64,000 nt of DNA from Microglena sp. YARC (lineage: Eukaryota > Chlorophyta > Chlorophyceae > Chlamydomonadales > Chlamydomonadaceae): positions 52,890,694 to 52,954,693 of the forward strand of contig CM039464.1 of NCBI GenBank assembly GCA_022414725.1, written 5' to 3'. Both the position numbers and the translations under genes were made by a program. Shown one piece after another: positions 10,600-22,300 of the stretch. Numbering within the stretch: position 1 is the stretch's first letter; every line of letters begins with the position of its first letter. The notes under the pieces were generated by a model. It searched no databases, was not told the DNA's origin, and saw only the letters and a list, made by a program, of their open reading frames with translations.

Positions 10600-12280
10600 G
10601 GCACAATGTGTGTTTGGGTAAGTTTGGGGAGAAAAAAAAGGCAAATGACGGGGTGGGTGAGTGGGCGGGTGAGTAGATGGGGTGGGTAGGCGTCAACAGG
10701 TGTCGGCGGTGGAAAAAGGTGAGGTGATGCGTGGTGGGGCAAGGGGGGTGAGGGTGAAACACGCAGGGTGGGTGAGGTGGGGCGGGGTGGGTGAGGTGGG
10801 CGGGGTGTAATGCGCTTGCGCAGGGTGGGACGGGTGGGTGAGGTGATGCGGTGGCGCGGGGTTGGGGTGAGGTGGGGCCGGGTGACGCAGGGATTGGGAC
10901 GGGGGTGGGTGAGTGATGAGGGTGGGCGGTGGGGGAGGTGGGGCGCGGTGACGCGAGGGTGGACTGGCGGTGAGGTGATGCAGGGTGGGGCGGGGTGGGG
11001 TGAGGTTGGGTGACACGCAGGGTTGGGACGGGTAGGGTGAGGTGATGGCAGGGTGGGGCGGTAGAGGGTGAGGTGGGCGGGTGAGCAGGGTGGACGGGGT
11101 GGGGTGAGGTGATGCAGATGGGGGGGCGGGGTGGGGTGAGGTGGGGCGGGGTGACGCAGGGGTGGGGACGGTGGGGTGAGGTGATGCAGGGTGGGGCGGG
11201 TGGGGTGAGGTGGGGCGGGGTGAGGGTGGGCGGGGTGGTGTAAAGAGTTGAAGCGAAAGATAAAGCGAGAGATGGGTGGGTGGGACGGGGGTGGGACGGG
11301 GAAAAATATCACACAGTAAAGCAAAAACACAAAGAAAAAAAAAACAAGAAAAAAAAAAAAAACATAACAAAAAGCAAAAAGAGAAAAGAAAGATGACAAA
11401 CAAAACAAAAAAAAAAAAAATAACCAGCGGGGTGGCGCTGCAGGGTGGGGGGGTGGGTGAGTTGGGCGGGGTGACGCAGGGTGGACGGGGTGGGGTGAGG
11501 TGATGCAGTGGGCGGGGTGGGCAGGGTGGGCCGGGTGGGGTGAGGTGGGGCTGGTGGGGCTGGGGGTAACAGGGTGACGCAGGGTGGGACGGGTGGGGTG
11601 CAGGGCGGTGAGGTGATGGCGGGTGAGGGTGCAGGCGGGTGACGCAGGTGGGCGGGGTGGTGGGGTGAGGATGGGGGGTGGGGCGGAAGGGAGGGGGTAG
11701 CGTGACGACCGGAATGGTTAGGGTGAGGTGGGCGGGTGGCGGTGGGTGGGGTAAAGGTTGGGCGAAAGATGGGGGTGGGCCGGGGGGTAAGGTGGGGTGA
11801 GGTTGGGGTGAGGTGACGCAGGTGGGGCGGGGTGGGGTGAGTGTTGGGCGGGGTGGGGCGAGGTGGGGTGAGGTTTGGGCGGGGTGGGGCAAAGGGTGGG
11901 GTGAGGTGGGGCGGGGTGGGGCGAGGTGGGGGTGAAGGGGGCGATGGTGGGCACGAGGTTGGGTGAGGTTGAGGTGGGGAGGTGAGCGGTGGTAGGGCGG
12001 TGGTGGGACGGGTGGGTGGGGTGGGGTGGGTTGGGTGAGGTTGGGTGAGGTGGGTGAGGTGGAACAAACAAAGCAAAAAAAAAAAAGCTGTCACGGGTGG
12101 CTGAGGTTTGTGGGACCGCAGGTGGGGGGTGTGAGCGGCTAGAACAAATAAACAAAAAGGGCAAAAATAAAAAAAGATGGGGCGGGGGCGTGCGGTGAGG
12201 TGACGCAGATAAGGTGGGGGGTGAGAGAGGGTGGTGGGGTGGGGTGGCGCAGGGTGGTGGGGAGGGTGGGGGGGCACACA
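10600..12280 (-). repeat. GGTGAGGTGGGGCGGGGT array, C/A-rich on the msrA coding strand
   Basis: This imperfect array of ~15-30 bp units on the plus strand contains recurrent GGTGACGCAGGGTGGG and GGTGATGCAGGGTGGG. A purine stretch of A-runs at 11320-11425 interrupts it. On the minus strand it is CCACCC-rich and would form the 3' part of the intron downstream of the last visible msrA exon. Large open frames here are low-complexity artefacts. Confidence 0.7.
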
Positions 12281-12394
12281 ATTATGTTAGGCCGGGCCAT
12301 GTTGGACAGCAGGTGTGTAGGCAGGTGTATAGGTAGGCAGGCAAGCAGGCGGGTTGGCAGGTAAACAAGCATGCATACACAGACATGCATACAC

Positions 12395-13410
12395 ACAGAA
12401 ACACACACACACATGCTTGCTCACCTGATGGGGTCAACACACACACGGAAACACATACACGGAAACCACCACAGAAACACACACACACAGAACACAAACA
12501 CACACATAAACACACATGCTTGCTCACCTGATGGGGTCAACACACACACGGAAACACACACACACGGAACACACCACCACGGAAACACACAAACCACTAC
12601 ACATAAACACACATGCTTGCCTCACCTGATGGATCATAGAATAAAAAAACCACAAGAAACACACACAGAAAACACACACACCGGGAACAAACAACACACA
12701 CTACACACACGGAAACCCCCACAACACACACACAACACACAGAAACACACACACACATAACCACATGCTTGCCTGCACCTGATGGGGTCAACACACACAC
12801 GGATATAACACAACACACACAGACACACGGAAACACACACACAATACACATCCTACGAAACCACACACATGAAACACACACACGCCACGAACACACACAC
12901 ACCACACACACCTGATGCGGGCCTCAACACTACCACCACACGGAAACACACACACACCCACACACACGACACACAGAACACACGCACACACACACATAAA
13001 CACACATGCTTGCTCACCTGATGTGGGGTCAACACACACCCACGGAACACACACACACACCGTGCGGAAAGTACACATCACACGTCACGGAAAACACAAG
13101 CACACATCTTGCTCAACCTGATTGGTGGTCACAGAGAGTGGGATTAACAACATGTTTGTTCTCCTGCGATAGGGTCACACACGTCATTCACACACGGAAA
13201 CCCACATGCTTGCTCCCTGAGTCAGGGACTGTCAACACACACACGGAAGTATACCACCACACACACATGCTTGCTCACCCTGATTTGGGGTCAACAAACA
13301 CAACAAGGAAAGGAAAGAGAGAAGACGGAAACACACACCACATCGGAAAACACACGCACACACACACGGAAACACCACACACACACACGGAAACACACAT
13401 GCTTGCTCAC
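12395..13410 (-). repeat. Echo array of the msrA C-terminal exon donor
   Basis: On the minus strand the unit reads TTGACCCCATCAGGTGAGCA AGCATGTGTG followed by GT repeats. It copies the last bases of the exon ending at 13411 (ACCCCATGCAG) plus its donor GTGAGCAAGCATG. Copies sit near 12413, 12519, 12612, 12766, 13007 and 13268, spaced roughly 60-240 bp. Confidence 0.8.
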
Positions 13411-13565
13411 CTGCATGGGGTCCTAACAACAGCCCGTTGCGGGACTGCGGGCCTCCGCGGCTTCTGCGCGCCCCCACCCTGGCCAGGTACGTGCTGGTGG
13501 TAGTCCTCAGCTGGGGCATACAGCTCACCTCATCCACCTCCGTCACAATGGGGTGGTAAAATAAC
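13411..13565 (-). CDS. msrA: Peptide methionine sulfoxide reductase A, C-terminal exon
   Basis: On the minus strand, after an acceptor (AATTTACAG), the exon encodes a segment containing HPIVTEVDE and then, after a one-base shift, YAPAEDYHQ followed by YLAR. The P-I-V-T-E and PAEDYHQ-YL signatures are characteristic of the C-terminal part of MsrA, which reduces methionine-S-sulfoxide in proteins. The donor at 13410 reads GTGAGCAAG. At least two single-base indels break the frame (near the DEV/YAP junction and in HQ-YL). They may be sequencing errors, since this region is repeat-rich, or decay. The final few codons must lie further downstream on the minus strand and were not found. Confidence 0.8.
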
Positions 13566-13755
13566 CTGTAAATTTCAAATTTCAGATTTCAAATTTCGGG
13601 ATTTTCGAATTCATACTTCAGACAAATGCACCCCATGGGCTGGTAAAACTAAACCTGCCAAATTTCAGATTTCAGACTTCGGATTTCGAATTTCACACTT
13701 CAGACAAATGCATCAGTTCAAGAAGCAAGGCGTTATTTTCAAATTCAAAATAACA
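13545..13755 (-). repeat. ~85-bp repeats carrying the exon's acceptor edge
   Basis: On the minus strand, GAAATTTGGCAGGTTTAGTT TTACCAGCCCAT near 13630-13665 repeats the acceptor edge of the exon at 13565 (GAAATTTACAGGTTATTTTA). AAATTTCAGATTTC words fill the spacing. Confidence 0.6.
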
Positions 13756-13774
13756 AACTGCACCCCGTCAATCG

Positions 13775-15681
13775 ACTATCAACCGGGCGTGGGGGAGTGG
13801 TGGTTGTGGCAGTGGTGATGGTAAGGAGACCCCCCTCCCTCCCCTAAACCCACCACACACCACCCCCCCCCCCCACCCCACCCCTATAGTCTCCCCCACA
13901 CCCATCCCCCTACCACAGACCCTACCCCCCCCCCCCCCCCCCCTACCCACCACCACCCTCACCCACCCCACCCCCACTCCACCCTGACCACCTTACCCAC
14001 CATTCTACTCCACCCCACCACCACCGCACACCACCCACCCACCAACCACCCACATACTTACCACACCACACATACCACCCCCCCTACCCCACTCACACCC
14101 ACTCTACTCACCCACCCACAACCCCCCACCCACCCACCCCCCCACCCCCCCCCCCCCCCCCCTACACCCCCTTAACACCACCCCTATCCCTCCCCACTCT
14201 ACCCCACCGTACGATACGCCCCCTACCCCCCCCGCCCCCCCCCAATACACCCAAGCCACAACCCCCACAACCTACCCAACCCACCACCTACCACACCCAC
14301 ACACACCCCACCAAAACTCACCCACTCTTAACACCCCCCCCCCCCCCCCCCCCCTACCCCCCCCCTAACCACCACCCTATCCCCCCACTCTACCACCCAT
14401 ATTCACCCTAAAACCCACCTCCATACGCCCCTACCCCCCCCTCACCCACCACCACCCACCTCACCCACTACCACTCACCTCCACACTCACCCACCACCAC
14501 CACCTGCGCCTCTCCATGGACTTCATCAGAGCGAGAGAGGCGCAATAATTAAACACATATTATATATTCTCCTTTCCCTCTGCTCAGAATTGTGTAGCTC
14601 GTGATTATATCCCCCTACCACCTACTCAACCACCGCCTACCCACCTCTACCTACTACTCATCCACCTCACCACCACCCTACCCCCACCTACCCCCACCAC
14701 CACCCTACCCAGCCTAACACCCACCATACCCATCCACCCTACCCTACTCACCCACCCCACCACAACCCTACCCACCTAACCCATCACCCTACCCACCCAC
14801 CCCCACCACACCCACCACCACCTACCCTACCCACCACCTTTACGCTACTCTCCTACCCCACCCCCCCCCCACCACCCACCACCACCACCACTACCCTTCC
14901 ACGCACACCTGAAGCCCTCTCAATCCGGACTTCAACATCACCTCCTCCCTCTGCTCAGAAAGCTGTGTAGTTGTGTAGTACATGATGTCACTGTGCCCCC
15001 CCTACCCCCGGTACCCCACCCTACTCATCCACCACCACACCCCCTACCACCTACCCCACCACCCCACCACAAACCAACCACCCAGCCTAAACCACCCACC
15101 CTACCCATCCACCCTACCCTACTCACCCACCCCACACCAACCCTAGCCATTCACCTACCCCAAGCACCCTACCCACCCCACCACCAGCCTACCAAGAAAA
15201 CACATCTGAGCCCTCTCCGTGGACTCCAGATCGCCCCTCCCTAACACAACTGATCAGAAGCTTGTGTAGTAGATGATGACCTACGCCTACCCACCTACCC
15301 AACACCACTACACACCCTACCGAAACGACCCTACCAAGCACACTGAGCCCTCTCCATGGACTTCATCGCCTCCTCCTTCTGCTCAGGAGTTGTGTAAGAT
15401 GATGACCCCCTACCCCCCCACCCCCACCCCCACCCACCACCACCCACCCACCTACCTACTCACCCCCCACCCCCACCAGCTACCCCACCACCTACCCACC
15501 TACCCTACCCCCCACAACCCTACTTCACCCACCCACCACCAGCCTATCGAACACACCTGAGCCCTCTCAATGGACTTCATCGCCTCCTCCCTCTGCTCAG
15601 AAGTTGTGTAGTAGATGGCGATCCACCCTACCCACCTAGCCCACCACCCTACCACCAGCCTACCAACTGTACCAAGCACAC
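13775..15681 (-). repeat. Donor-edge echoes of the msrA middle exon in a CCACC-rich intron
   Basis: Plus-strand words CTCTCCATGGACTTCATCGC and CTGCTCAGGAGTTGTGTAGT recur around 14505-14610, 14905-14985, 15205-15275, 15345-15400 and 15555-15620. They copy the exon 15682-15748 (GAGCAGAAGGAGG... ATGGAGAGGGCTCAG) plus the following intron start. Between copies the plus strand is almost pure CCACC/CCTACC, that is GGTGG on the coding strand. No gene other than msrA is seen. Confidence 0.8.
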
Positions 15682-15748
15682 CTGAGCCCTCTCCATGGAC
15701 TTCATCGCCTCCTCCTTCTGCTCAGGAGTTGTGTAGTAGATGCCACTC
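15682..15748 (-). CDS. msrA: Peptide methionine sulfoxide reductase A, middle exon
   Basis: The minus-strand exon after acceptor CTTCCCTAG encodes SGIYYTTPEQKEEAMKSMER followed by AQ and ends at donor GTGTGC (15681). The S-G-I-Y-Y-x-x-x-E-Q motif directly follows the VGTQYR motif in MsrA proteins, and the splice phase (G + AG/T) joins correctly to the preceding exon ending TACAG at 17502. Copies of the 5' edge with its acceptor lie upstream (15940-16700) and copies of the 3' edge with its donor lie downstream (14505-15620). The 22-codon exon is thus bracketed by partial copies of itself. Confidence 0.85.
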
Positions 15749-15755
15749 CTAGGGA

Positions 15756-16700
15756 AGGATGGTGATGGGGTGGTGTGTGAGTGGTGGTGGTGGTGCGGAA
15801 CAGTGTGGTGGTGGCGTGGGAGGTGGTGGTGATGGTGGTTGTAGTGGTGAGGGTGGTGGTTGTGGTGGTTTGGGGAGGTTGGGAGGTTGGGTGGGCGTTG
15901 GATGGATTGAGGGGGATTGGGTTGGGGTTGAGGACGGGATGTACCGATGCCACTCTTGGGAAGGATGAGATGGGGTGGTGTGAGTGGTGGTGGTGGTGCG
16001 GGTGGTGGTGGTGGTGTGGAGGTGTGGTGATGGTGTGTGGTGGTGAGGTGGTGGTTGTGGTGCGGTTTGGGTTGGTTTGGGAGGTTGCTGGTGGGGCATT
16101 GGTGGATGGAGGGGATTGGTTGGGTCGAGGATGGGGATGTAGATGCCACTCTTGGGGAAGGATGAGGATGGGGTGGTGGTGTGTGTGGTGACAGTGGTGG
16201 TGGTGGTTGTGGTGGTGAGGGTGGTGGTGGTTAGGGCGGGGGGTGAGGGTGGTGGTGGTGAGGGCGGGGGTGAGGGTATGAGGTGGTGGTGGTGGTGGTG
16301 TGTGAGGGTAGAGGCGCCATGAGTATGAGGAGGTGGTGAGGGTATGAGGGGTGGATTGGTGGTGCGTGTGGTGGTGGTGGTGGTGGTTGGTTGTGAGGGT
16401 ATGAGGTGTTTACTGGGGGTGGGGTGAGGGTATGCATGCTCAGGATGTTGTGTGGTAGGTGCCCCTCCTGTGGCAAGATGAGGATGAGGAATGAGGGGCT
16501 AGGGAGGGGAGGGTTGCGTGGTGTTGGTTTTGGTTTTTTGGTTTGGTTGGAGAGGTTCGAGAGTATTGGGTGGGTTGGTTGGGTTGGTTGTTGGTTAGGT
16601 TGGGTTGGTGTTTTGGTGTTGTGTTGGTGTTGGTGGTGATGTTGGTGTTGGTGTTGGTTGTAGGATGCCACTCCTTGGGAAAAGATGAGGATGGGATGGT
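15756..16700 (-). repeat. Acceptor-edge echoes of the msrA middle exon
   Basis: The plus-strand words GATGCCACTCTTGGGAAGGATGA near 15948, GATGCCACTCTTGGGGAAGG at 16142, TGCCCCTCCTGTGGCAAGAT near 16460 and GATGCCACTCCTTGGGAAAA at 16663 all match 15741-15760. The 16440 copy also holds GCTCAGGATGTTGTGTGGTA from further inside the exon. The rest is GGTGGT-rich (CCACCA on the coding strand). Confidence 0.8.
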
Positions 16701-17224
16701 GAATGTGTGTGGTGGTGCTGGTGGTGTGATGAGGGTGGTGGTGGTGCGAACAACTCGCAACACCAAAAGGCCTGTGGATGGTGGTTGGAAGGTGAGTGAG
16801 AGATGAGGTGGTAGGTGAGGTGGTGGTTTGGGTGGTTTGGGTGGTAGGTGGTGGGACGTGAGGGTGGGGACGGGTGAGGAGGTGGTAACACTAACCCACA
16901 CCCATCCTTCCCCATCGAACACACAAAAACATGAATTTTCTATCACATGCCCCCCCCCCCCCCCCCCCACACACACACATACACACACGCCACCATACCA
17001 CGACCCTTCTGTCAATCCCCTCCCTCCCTCCCTCCCCCTACCCCACGCCAGCTTGTAAGCTCCCCTCCCTCCCTCAACCCTCTACCCCCCCCCCCCCCCC
17101 CCCCCAGCCCCCCTGTCAATCCCCTCCTCCCTCTCCCTCTACCCCTGCTTGCCTGCCGCACCCATTAATTAACACTTTCACTTCCCTCCTCCCTCAATCC
17201 CCCCCCCCCTCCTTCCTCATCCCT

Positions 17225-17500
17225 TGCTGACTTCCTGTGAGCCACATCGCCAGGTCATCAACAAACGCACCTGTACTGTGAGTCCACATCGCCAGGTCAC
17301 CAACAAACGCACCTGTACTGTGAGTCCACATCGCCAGGTCATCAACAAACACACCTGTACAGTGAGTCCACATCGCCAGGTCACCAACAACCGGACCTGT
17401 ACAGTGAGCCCACATCACCACCCTGTCCGTTGAGGGTGGTGGGGTCATGCTTGCCCCAGAACACATCGCATAGCTCACATCGCCAGTCATAACAAACGCA
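17225..17500 (-). repeat. Donor-edge echoes of the first visible msrA exon
   Basis: About 44-bp units read on the minus strand GGCGATGTGGACTCACAGTA CAGGTGCGTTTGTTGGTGAC CT. They copy the exon end coding GDVGSQYR plus donor. There are four tight copies at 17240-17410, and a longer copy of the exon interior (HDPTT region) at 17411-17478. Confidence 0.85.
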
Positions 17501-17501
17501 C

Positions 17502-17622
17502 CTGTACTGTTGAGCCCACTCGCACCCTGTCGGTCGAGGGTGGTGGGGTCATGCTTGCCCCAGAACACATCGCACAGCTCAGAGAACGACACCTCATTGC
17601 TGTTGAATACTACTTCCACCAC
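17502..17622 (-). CDS. msrA: Peptide methionine sulfoxide reductase A, core exon
   Basis: After acceptor CTGCAG the minus strand encodes [20 protein letters not shown], then [13 protein letters not shown] and, with a one- or two-base frame disturbance, DVGSQYR. F-x-E-L-x-D-x-F-W-x-x-H-D-P-T-T-x-x-R-Q-G-x-D-V-G-(T/S)-Q-Y-R is the diagnostic core of MsrA. The upstream half of the protein, with the GCFWG catalytic cysteine motif, is not visible and should lie towards higher coordinates, perhaps in or beyond the assembly gap. The exon end near 17502 meets donor GTGCGT. Confidence 0.9.
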
Positions 17623-19300
17623 CTGCAGCATGGTGTGGTGTGGTGGTGAGTGTTGTGTGGTGTTGTGTGGTGTTGTGGTGTGGGAGGTGGGTGTGGGGGG
17701 TGTAGGCTAGCTAGTTGAATACTACTTCCATCACCTGCAGCATGGTGTGGTGGTGGAGTGTTGTGTTTGTGCGTTGTGTTGTGTGGTGTGTGTCTGTGTT
17801 GTGTGTGTGTTTTGTATTTGTATGTGTGGGTGTGGTGCGTGGGTTGGTGTGTGCGGTGTGTCGTGGTGTCGGGGGGTGGGGGTGGGTGTGGGAGGTGTAG
17901 GTTGCTATTGTACACTACTTGCACCACCTGCAGCAGCATGTGTGGTGTGTGGTATGTGTGTGGTGTGTGGTGTGGTGTGTGGTGTGGTGGTGAGTGTTGT
18001 GTGGTGTTGTGTGGTGTGCTGGTGAGTGTTGTGTGGTGTGGTGTGGTGTGGTGTGTGTGGTGTGTGCGGTGTTGTGGTGTGGGGGGTGGTGCCTGGAGGT
18101 GTAGGTTGCTATTGTACACTACTTGCCACCACCTGCAGCATGGTGTGGTGTTGTGGGTGTGTGGTGTGTGGTTATGTAGTGTGTGGTGTGGTGGTGAGTG
18201 TTGTTGGTGTTGTGTGGTGTGGGTGGTGAGTGTTGTGTGGTTCCTGTTGTGTGGTGTGGTGTGTGGTGTGTGCCAGGTGTTGTGGTGTGGGGGGGGTGGT
18301 TGTGGGGGGTGTAGGTTGTGTACAACTACTTGCACCACCTGCGCATGTGTGGGTGTGGTGAATGGTGTCTGTTGTGGTGTGTTGTGTGGTGTTGTTTGTG
18401 TGGATGAAGGTTGCTATTTTACACTACTTGCACCACCTGCAGCATGTGTGTGGTGTTGCGTGATGTGTTGTGATGTGTGTTGTGGTGTGTATGGTGTGCG
18501 TGTTCTGTTGATGGTAACACCAGGTGTGAATGTGGTGTGTTGGGGTGAATTGATGGTGCACCACCTGCGCCAGTGTGTGAGATAGAGAGTGGTGTGGTCA
18601 TGTGGAGTGGGGGTGAGTGTGGTGTTTGATGGCGTGTTGGTTGTACCAAGGAAATGCATAACAAACTATGGTGTGGTGTGTGTCGGTGTAGTAACGTGGG
18701 CAGTATGGACCTGTGTGCTGTGTGGTGTGTGGGTGTTGCATGGGGGTCGTGTGTGTGGTGGACACGTGGAAACGCATGTGTGGGGTGTTTGGATTAGTGC
18801 TGTGTGTAGGATGGTGCATGGAAATGCGCATAGGAAACCGTGTGTTGTGTGTGTAAAAATGGTGTGTGTGATGTACACTGTTGTCGGGGTACCAAGGGTG
18901 TTACCAAGCAGCGCATCGGAAACATGTGTAGTAACCGTGGTGTACCGCAGAAAACCAGGCGTGTGTGTCGTGTGTGTGGGTTGTGTGCGTGTGCTGTTGG
19001 TATGGTGTGTGGTGTGTGGTGTGTGTGTGTGTGGCGTTTGGCCTGTGGTGTTGGTGGTAGTGTGGTGGGGTTGATGATACACTGCCTGCACCACTAGCAA
19101 CATGGAAAATTGTGTGTGTGGTGGTGTGTGTGTGTACGCAAAGGTGGGCGAAATAACATCCGCGGTGGGTGTGTGTGTGCGTGTGTGTGTGTGAGAGAGA
19201 GAGAGTTGTGTAGTTGGAGTGGGGTGAAGGTGTTTGATACGTGTGTGTGTGCTGTGTGTGTGTAGTGTCACTGTAGCATGTCATGAAGAGGCAAAGCACC
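17623..19300 (-). repeat. Acceptor-edge echoes of the msrA core exon in CA-rich intron
   Basis: Minus-strand words CACCTGCAGGTGGTGCAAGT AGT followed by TACAATAGCAACCT are found near 17720, 17910, 18115, 18320 and 18425, with partial copies at 18560 and 19075. They match the exon start at 17622 (CTGCAGGTGGTGGAAGTAGT). The filler is GTGTGGTGTGTGG on the plus strand, CACACCACA on the coding strand. Confidence 0.8.
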
Positions 19301-22300
19301 GAAAACCTTGAAAGATGGAAACGTACATGGAACGTTGTGTGCTGTCGTGTCGTGTGTGTATAAACGTAATGTGGTACCTAAGGAAATGCATGGAAACGTA
19401 CATGGAAACGTGTGTGGGTGTGTGTAAAAGAAATGAGATGTGTGTAACGTGCGCGCTGAAACGTGTGTGTGTGGTGTAGTAACGTGGTACCAAGGCAAAT
19501 GCATGGAACGCATAACATGGTGGTACCGTGTGTGGAACGGTGTGTGTGTGCTGTGTGTAGTAACCTGGGTACCAAAGGATGCATGGAAACGTTATGAGAA
19601 ACGTGTGTGTGTGTGTGCGTATGTAGTACGTGGTAGCCAAGAATCCTGGAAAACGCCATGGAAACGTACACATGGACACACGTGGTATGTGCTGTGTGTG
19701 TGTGTGTGTAGTAACGTGGGTACCAAGGAAATGCATGGAAACGTACCATGGAAACGTGTGTGTGTGTGTGTGAGCTTAGTAACGTGGGGGTACCAAGAAA
19801 TGCATGGAAACGTACGCGCATGGAAATGGTGTGTTTGTGTGTGTGTGTAGTAACGTGGAGTACCAAGGAAATTGCATGAAAGCGGATGGAAACATGTTGT
19901 GTGATTTTATAACGTGCGGTACCAAGGAAATGCTGGAAACGTACATGGAAATGTGTGTGTGTGTGTGTGTTGGAGTAGTAACGTCGGGTACCAAAGGAAA
20001 TGCCATGGAAACGTACAATGGAAAACGCTGTGTGTGGTGTGTGTGTGTAGTAACGTGGGTACCAAGGAAAGCATGGAAACGACGTACCATGGAAACGTGT
20101 GTGTGTTGTATGTGTATGTGCGTGGTATGTGTGTGTGTGTGTGTAGTAACGTGGGTACCAAGGAATGCATGGAACGTACATCCGGAAACGTGTGTGTGTG
20201 TGTGCGTGTGTGTCGTGTTATAACTGGTACAAGGAAATGCAGGAACCGTACATGGAAACGTGTGTGTGTGTGTGTGTGTGTACGTAACGTGGGTACCAAG
20301 GAAATGATGGAAACGCACATCAGGAAACCGTGTGTTGTGGTGGTGTGTGTCAGTAACGTGGGACCAGGCAAAAGAATCGGAAACGCCTACACTGGAAAAC
20401 GTGTGTGTGTGTGCTCGTGTGTGTGTGGGTGTGCTGTAGTAACGTGGGTACCAAGGACATGCATGGAGCGTACAGTGGAAACGTGTTCTGCTGTGTTGGT
20501 CGTAATGTAGTAAACGTGGGTACCGAAGGATAATGCACTGTGGAAACGTACATGAAACGGTGTGTGTGTGTGTGTGTGTGTCAATACACGTGGGTACCCA
20601 AGGAAAATGCCATGGAAACGTAACATGGAACGTGGTTGTGTCGTGCTGTGTTGTAGTAAACGTCGGGTACCAAGGGAAAGAATGGAAACGTACATGGAAA
20701 CGTGTGTGTGTGTGGTGCTGTGTGTAGTAACGTGGGTATCCAAAGGAAATGCATGAAACGTACTGGACCCACACGTGTCGTGTGTGTGTGTGTGTGTGTT
20801 AAGTAACGTAGGCTACTAATTGAAATGCATGGAAACGTACATGGAAAAAGTGTGCTGTGTGTGTGTGTGTGCTGTAGTAACGTTGGTCGCAAGGAAATGC
20901 ATGGAAACGTCATGGAACGTGTTGTGGTGTGGGTGTGTGTAGTCAACCGTGGGTACGCCAAGAAATGCATGGAAACGTACATTGGCAAACGTGTGTGTGT
21001 GTGTGTATGTAGTACACGTGGGTACATAACGGAAATGGCATGGAAACGCTACATGGAAAGTGTGTGTGTGTGTGTGTGTGTCCACGCTAACGTGGGTACC
21101 AGAAATGCAAGGAAGCACTGTGAAACGTGTCGTGTCGTTGTGTGTGTGTGTAGTAACGTGGTTTACCAAGGATCATGCATGGAAACGTACATCAAACGGA
21201 AACGTGTGGTTGTGTGTGTGATGTGTCAGTAAACGGGGTACCAAAGGAAAAGAATGGAAACGTACCATGGAAACATGTGTGTGTGTGTGTGCAGTACGTG
21301 GGTACCAAGGAAAGTGCATGGAAACGTACCATGGAAACGTGTGTGTTGTGTGTGTGTTGTGTGTAGTAACGTGGGTCCAAGGAAAATGCCATGGAAACGT
21401 ACATGGAAACGTGTGTGTGGTGTGTGTGTTTTAGTACGTGGGTACCAAGGAAATGCATGATAACGCACCAACTGGAAAGCGTGTGTGGTGTGTGTGTGGT
21501 GTTGTAGTAACCCGTGGGTACCTGAAAGAGAAATTGCATGAAACGTACATCGGAAACGTGTGTGGTGCTGTGTGTGTGGTGGTGTTGTGAAAGTAAACGG
21601 GGGTACCAAGGAAACAGAATGGAAACGTACAACGTGGAAAGCGTGTGTGTGCTGTGTGTGTGTGTGTGTGTAGTAACATGGTACCAAGGAAAATGCATGG
21701 TCAAACGTAACATGGAACGCGTGTGTGTGGGTTTGTGGTATGTAACTGGGTACCAAGGGAAATGCTGGACAACGTAACATGGAAACGTGTGGGGGTGTGT
21801 GTTGTGGTGTAGTACGTGGGTACCACAGGAAATGCTGGAAACGTACATGGAAAACGTGTGTGTGTGTGTGTTGTGTAGTAACGTCGGTACCAACGGAAAA
21901 GAATGGAAACGTACATAACTGGAAAACTGTGTGTGTGTTGTGTGTGTGGCAGTAACGTGGGTACCCAAGGAAATGCCTGGAAAGTACATGCGAAACGGTG
22001 TGGTGTGTGTGCTGTGTGTGTGTAGTAACGTGGACCGAAGGAAATGCATTGGAACGTAACATGGAAACGTGTTGCTGTGGTGTGTGCTGTGTGTGTGTAG
22101 TAAACGTGGTACCGAATGCAATGCATGAAACGTAACATGGAAACGCTGTGTGTGTGTGTGTGTGTAGTAGACGTGGGCTACAAGGAATGCATGGAAACGT
22201 CACATGGAAACGTGTGTGTGTGCTGTGTGTGTGGTAGTAACCGTGGGGTACCCAAGGAAAGGAATGCGAAACGTAATGGAAACGTGTGTGTGTGTGTGGT

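Noticed and set aside
10500..12414. Pro/His-rich frames of 300-400 residues on the minus strand
   Set aside because: CCACC repeats lack stops in several frames at once, and no splice or start context supports them.
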